The position numbers were made by a program, and so were the translations under genes. A stretch of DNA of 64,000 nucleotides from Isoetes taiwanensis (lineage: Eukaryota; Streptophyta; Lycopodiopsida; Isoetales; Isoetaceae), in assembly GCA_021234155.1 (NCBI GenBank), contig JAJEKV010000025.1, positions 6,307,310 through 6,371,309 of the forward strand. The letters are read 5' to 3'. Below, in pieces: positions 61,668 through 64,000 of this stretch. The stretch's first letter is position 1. The number at the start of each line of letters is the position of its first letter. The notes under the pieces are model-generated. The model saw only the letters and a program-made list of their open reading frames with translations. It made no database searches and was not told the origin of the DNA.

Positions 61668-62575
61668 CAAATTTGTTAGAAGATATCAATCCCAATATAT
61701 ATAGAATCTTAATGATATCCATTTTAGGATAATTATGGATATGAAATATATATCGAATGATATTAATGATTACATGCGAGTTGTGATATAGGCACTTGGC
61801 ATAAATATAGCCCTAGATTAGTCATGTGTGTCGATCATCCAACAAAACTCCATCTTATAAATAGAAGGCCTTCTTATTGTCTCGACGCATTGAGAGCACT
61901 TGAAGAGCTATTGTGAGCGCTTCTCTTCTGCTTCACTAATTGCATGCAAGGTAAATATTCTCCCATTTTGTTACATTGCTAAAGCTTGGATTGTTTAATA
62001 TGAAACTAGCATTTTTCTTTCATCCTTAATCTTGGCGTAATGCGTATGTGGATTCTATCGTTGTGTGAAATTGTAGCGAACGTTTGAGTTGATTTGCAAT
62101 TATATTTTGATTTCCAGAGATGGCACAGATGGAAAAGACTACATTATTGAGCTAAATCTATATGATTTTTATAGATGGTGGATGAGCGCCTTTGGTAACT
62201 CACCAGCCTTTGTGTCGAGAGATGCTGTATTGGAGTTCCTTTTGGATTTATTTCGTAATTTATACTATTCGCAAAAATATCATTCTAGTGATGATGAGGC
62301 ATCTTCAGTTCTGCAAATTGATAATTCTACTTGATGTTTGATGTCTGTGAACACATGAACCTTCAATAACAAAAAGTATTGACCAACTTTTTAAAAGACT
62401 AAGCTAAATATTGTACTTTGTAATTTCTAAATTAGAGTTAGAATTGAAGTTGCTTCACATCAATCTAGAATCACTTGGCCATTGCAGAAGAGAATGTTGG
62501 ACGTTAACTGGGGTCCAACTGCACAGTTTTGAAAAAGAGAAATGTTCGCGGCGGCCTTGGCCGCAGCGATAAATT
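61668..62575 (+). repeat. Right arm of the large inverted repeat, with promoter-like sequence and an extra insert
   Basis: Reverse complement of 52,425-52,885, but with about 455 bases (61,972-62,426) that the left arm lacks. On the plus strand it has a TATAAATAG box (61,855), a leader-like stretch and GCATGCAAG|GTAAAT, a good splice donor at about 61,950; a TTTTGATTTCCAG acceptor lies at about 62,117. Confidence 0.85.
62118..62334 (+). other. Possible exon in the right-arm insert, unrecognised
   Basis: After the acceptor, one frame reads DGTDGKDYIIELNLYDFYRW and continues WMSAFGNSPAFVSRDAVLEF and LLDLFRNLYYSQKYHSSDDE to a stop at 62,334. The amino-acid make-up is protein-like and ends in an acidic tail. 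A second ATG frame (MAQMEKTTLLS) is very short. No family recognised. Confidence 0.3.
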
Positions 62576-62579
62576 TCTT

Positions 62580-63350
62580 GTAGAAGTAATTGTAGAGGAG
62601 AGAATACTTTTACTAGAGCATTCAATGGATCTAAGGCATGCATGCCTTTGTTTTTCTATTTTTATATACTAGGACTAAAATGTGACATTAAAGCAGGTGT
62701 ACACACAACATCAAAATCATAGAGAGATCATATCCAAAAGACATAGACTAGAGACTTCAATTTCAGGGTGGAAGCATTTTGCCAACATCCGCATTGCAGA
62801 GGCAATGCTAACATTCCAGAATTCAAGCGTCCAGGTCTTTCTTTCAAGGTGAATGTCTGGTAAGTGAAATTTAGGCAGGTGAAGTTGCACAGAATATGGA
62901 TTAGAATATCAAGGACGTACAACAACTATGCGTCAAATAATAAATAAACCGTACGTTCATAGAAATTAAAACACTGGTTAGATATTCAGAGGAGCAGGTT
63001 TATTGGCGTCTCAGCTGCTGTTCAATCTCGGTTAAAAAAAAATGCAGCTGGCATGAAGCCCGCCCTTGCCGTTTTATTCCCTGGCAAGAAGACTACAGAA
63101 TCTATTATGGCAATCCTGAACATTTCTGCAAGGAACAATCGAACTAAGCAGAACCATTCTGGCTATCTCCATCTATTCTTAACTGCATTAAAGATGACAT
63201 CCGGGAAAATTCCGTACAGTATATTGAACTCGTATTCTACGGTAAGACTCTATGCCAAGACAGCGACTACATAGGTAGGATATTCACCAATCTAAATAAT
63301 GCGATGATATATACATGCTCGGTAATTCAGGTTGGACAAAGGAATAAACA
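62580..63350. other. No gene recognised
   Basis: Open frames here are short. It lies downstream (minus sense) of the inverted heat-shock promoter block, so it could hold exons of a gene driven by it, but I could not assemble one. Confidence 0.3.
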
Positions 63351-63355
63351 ATTAC

Positions 63356-63450
63356 CTGATCTATACGCAAGTGAACAGCTAGGTATCTGCTTGAATCCGC
63401 ATCGCTACACACACTTGATGCTACCTCTGATCCCGGAGACGGGAACCCTT
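63356..63450 (-). other. Possible exon downstream of the inverted heat-shock promoter
   Basis: The minus strand reads SEVASSVCSDADSSRYLAVH, then LRIDQ, ending at a GT donor (CAG|GTAATTG) at 63,356. It starts after an in-frame stop, without ATG, so its 5' limit is unclear. Confidence 0.25.
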
Positions 63451-63479
63451 AGCCGTCAATAGCACAGAAACTCAAACAA

Positions 63480-63945
63480 AAAGAAAAGGGGACAAAAAGG
63501 AAAACAGAACAGGCGCCCTTAGACGTCGACCGCATCAACTCTATTCTATGCTATTGGAGCTCGCCCTACGTTGGAACGCAATCCTCAAAACTCAACCCAG
63601 CTCTCCGCAAGTTTCAAACGCAAGCGTTACTTAACTCAAACATAGCTTCCGTCGTCTCTCTCCCAAAACTCTGTTTCCCAAACCTATAGCCGCCACAAGT
63701 CGCTATGGGTTAAGCCGACCGGCCGCTCCTCCCTTTTATACCAAAACAAAGCCTTCTCGAGATAATTCGAGAAGACCCCAGACATTCCGTTTACCTTCCA
63801 GAAAATCCGCGACACTGCAGCTTCTAGAAACGTCTCGTCCTCCTGCAATCTTCTAGTAGCTTCCCCTCGCATGAACCATTGAAAAATTTAGCACGAACCA
63901 TTGAAAAATTTAGGCTCAATCTCTATTTATGGAACATTCCAGAAA
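63480..63945 (-). promoter_or_regulatory. Inverted copy of the heat-shock-element/TATA block and leader
   Basis: Reverse complement of the promoter block of the 1.79-kb units. GGAACATTCC at 63,931-63,940, the other GAA/TTC modules, and TATAAAAG at 63,740-63,733 (minus strand). The leader-like part runs to about 63,480, then diverges from the tandem units. Confidence 0.6.
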
Positions 63946-64000
63946 CTGCCCCATTATAATTATATGTTAGAGATAAGTTGTCATCCCATCTTATTATCAA

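Overview
This is a nuclear window from a land plant. The evidence is an intron-rich gene for the chloroplast ferredoxin:thioredoxin reductase catalytic subunit, a CDPK/PPCK-like kinase, a plant-type 3'-5' exonuclease gene and several plant L1-type LINE relics. The mix of LINE types and the repeat-rich, AT-rich background would suit a non-seed plant such as a fern or lycophyte, but that is only an impression. Repeats make up most of the sequence.

Layout. (1) 0.5-6 kb: an old plant L1 ORF2 relic (about 0.49-1.85 kb) interrupted by a GC-rich LINE of another clade (2.0-5.65 kb). (2) 6.68-9.24 kb, minus strand: a complete six-exon FTRc gene, the best-supported functional gene here. (3) 9.78-17.13 kb: two LINEs of one clade head to head, one nearly full length with ORF1 and ORF2 (minus), one 5'-truncated (plus), separated by TACGTA-rich palindromic DNA. 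(4) 17-24.8 kb: decayed TE fragments, including a pogo-like (Tc1/mariner) transposase relic at 19.4-20.7 kb and L1 C-terminal pieces. (5) 24.85-47.65 kb: a tandem triplication with a period of about 7.6 kb. Each unit carries, on the minus strand, a LINE 3' fragment, a kinase C-terminal relic, exons of a DEDD 3'-5' exonuclease gene, a (GATA)n microsatellite and most of a protein kinase. The duplication breakpoint lies inside the kinase, so only the right-most copy keeps its N-terminus (intact ORF 46,938-47,831). The other two are headless and fused to LINE sequence. (6) 48-52.4 kb: mostly non-coding, with inverted or direct copies of sequence from the other side of the array. (7) 52.4-64 kb: a second complex, with three tandem units of about 1.79 kb, each holding an AATAAATGC-rich minisatellite, a promoter-like block with clustered heat-shock elements and a TATA box, and an unrecognised exon-like ORF. 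A partial inverted copy of this complex lies at 59.7-64.0 kb, and a kinase-array fragment lies between the two.

The tandem copies are nearly identical except for small substitutions and indels that cluster at CAG/CTG (CHG-context) sites. Several apparent frameshifts in the repeated genes may therefore be consensus errors at methylated cytosines rather than real mutations. This matters for deciding which copies are pseudogenes.

Genes that may act in the cell: FTRc (chloroplast redox signalling), the kinase at 46.9-47.8 kb and possibly the exonuclease (its exons are cleanest in the middle unit). Everything else looks like mobile-element or satellite material.
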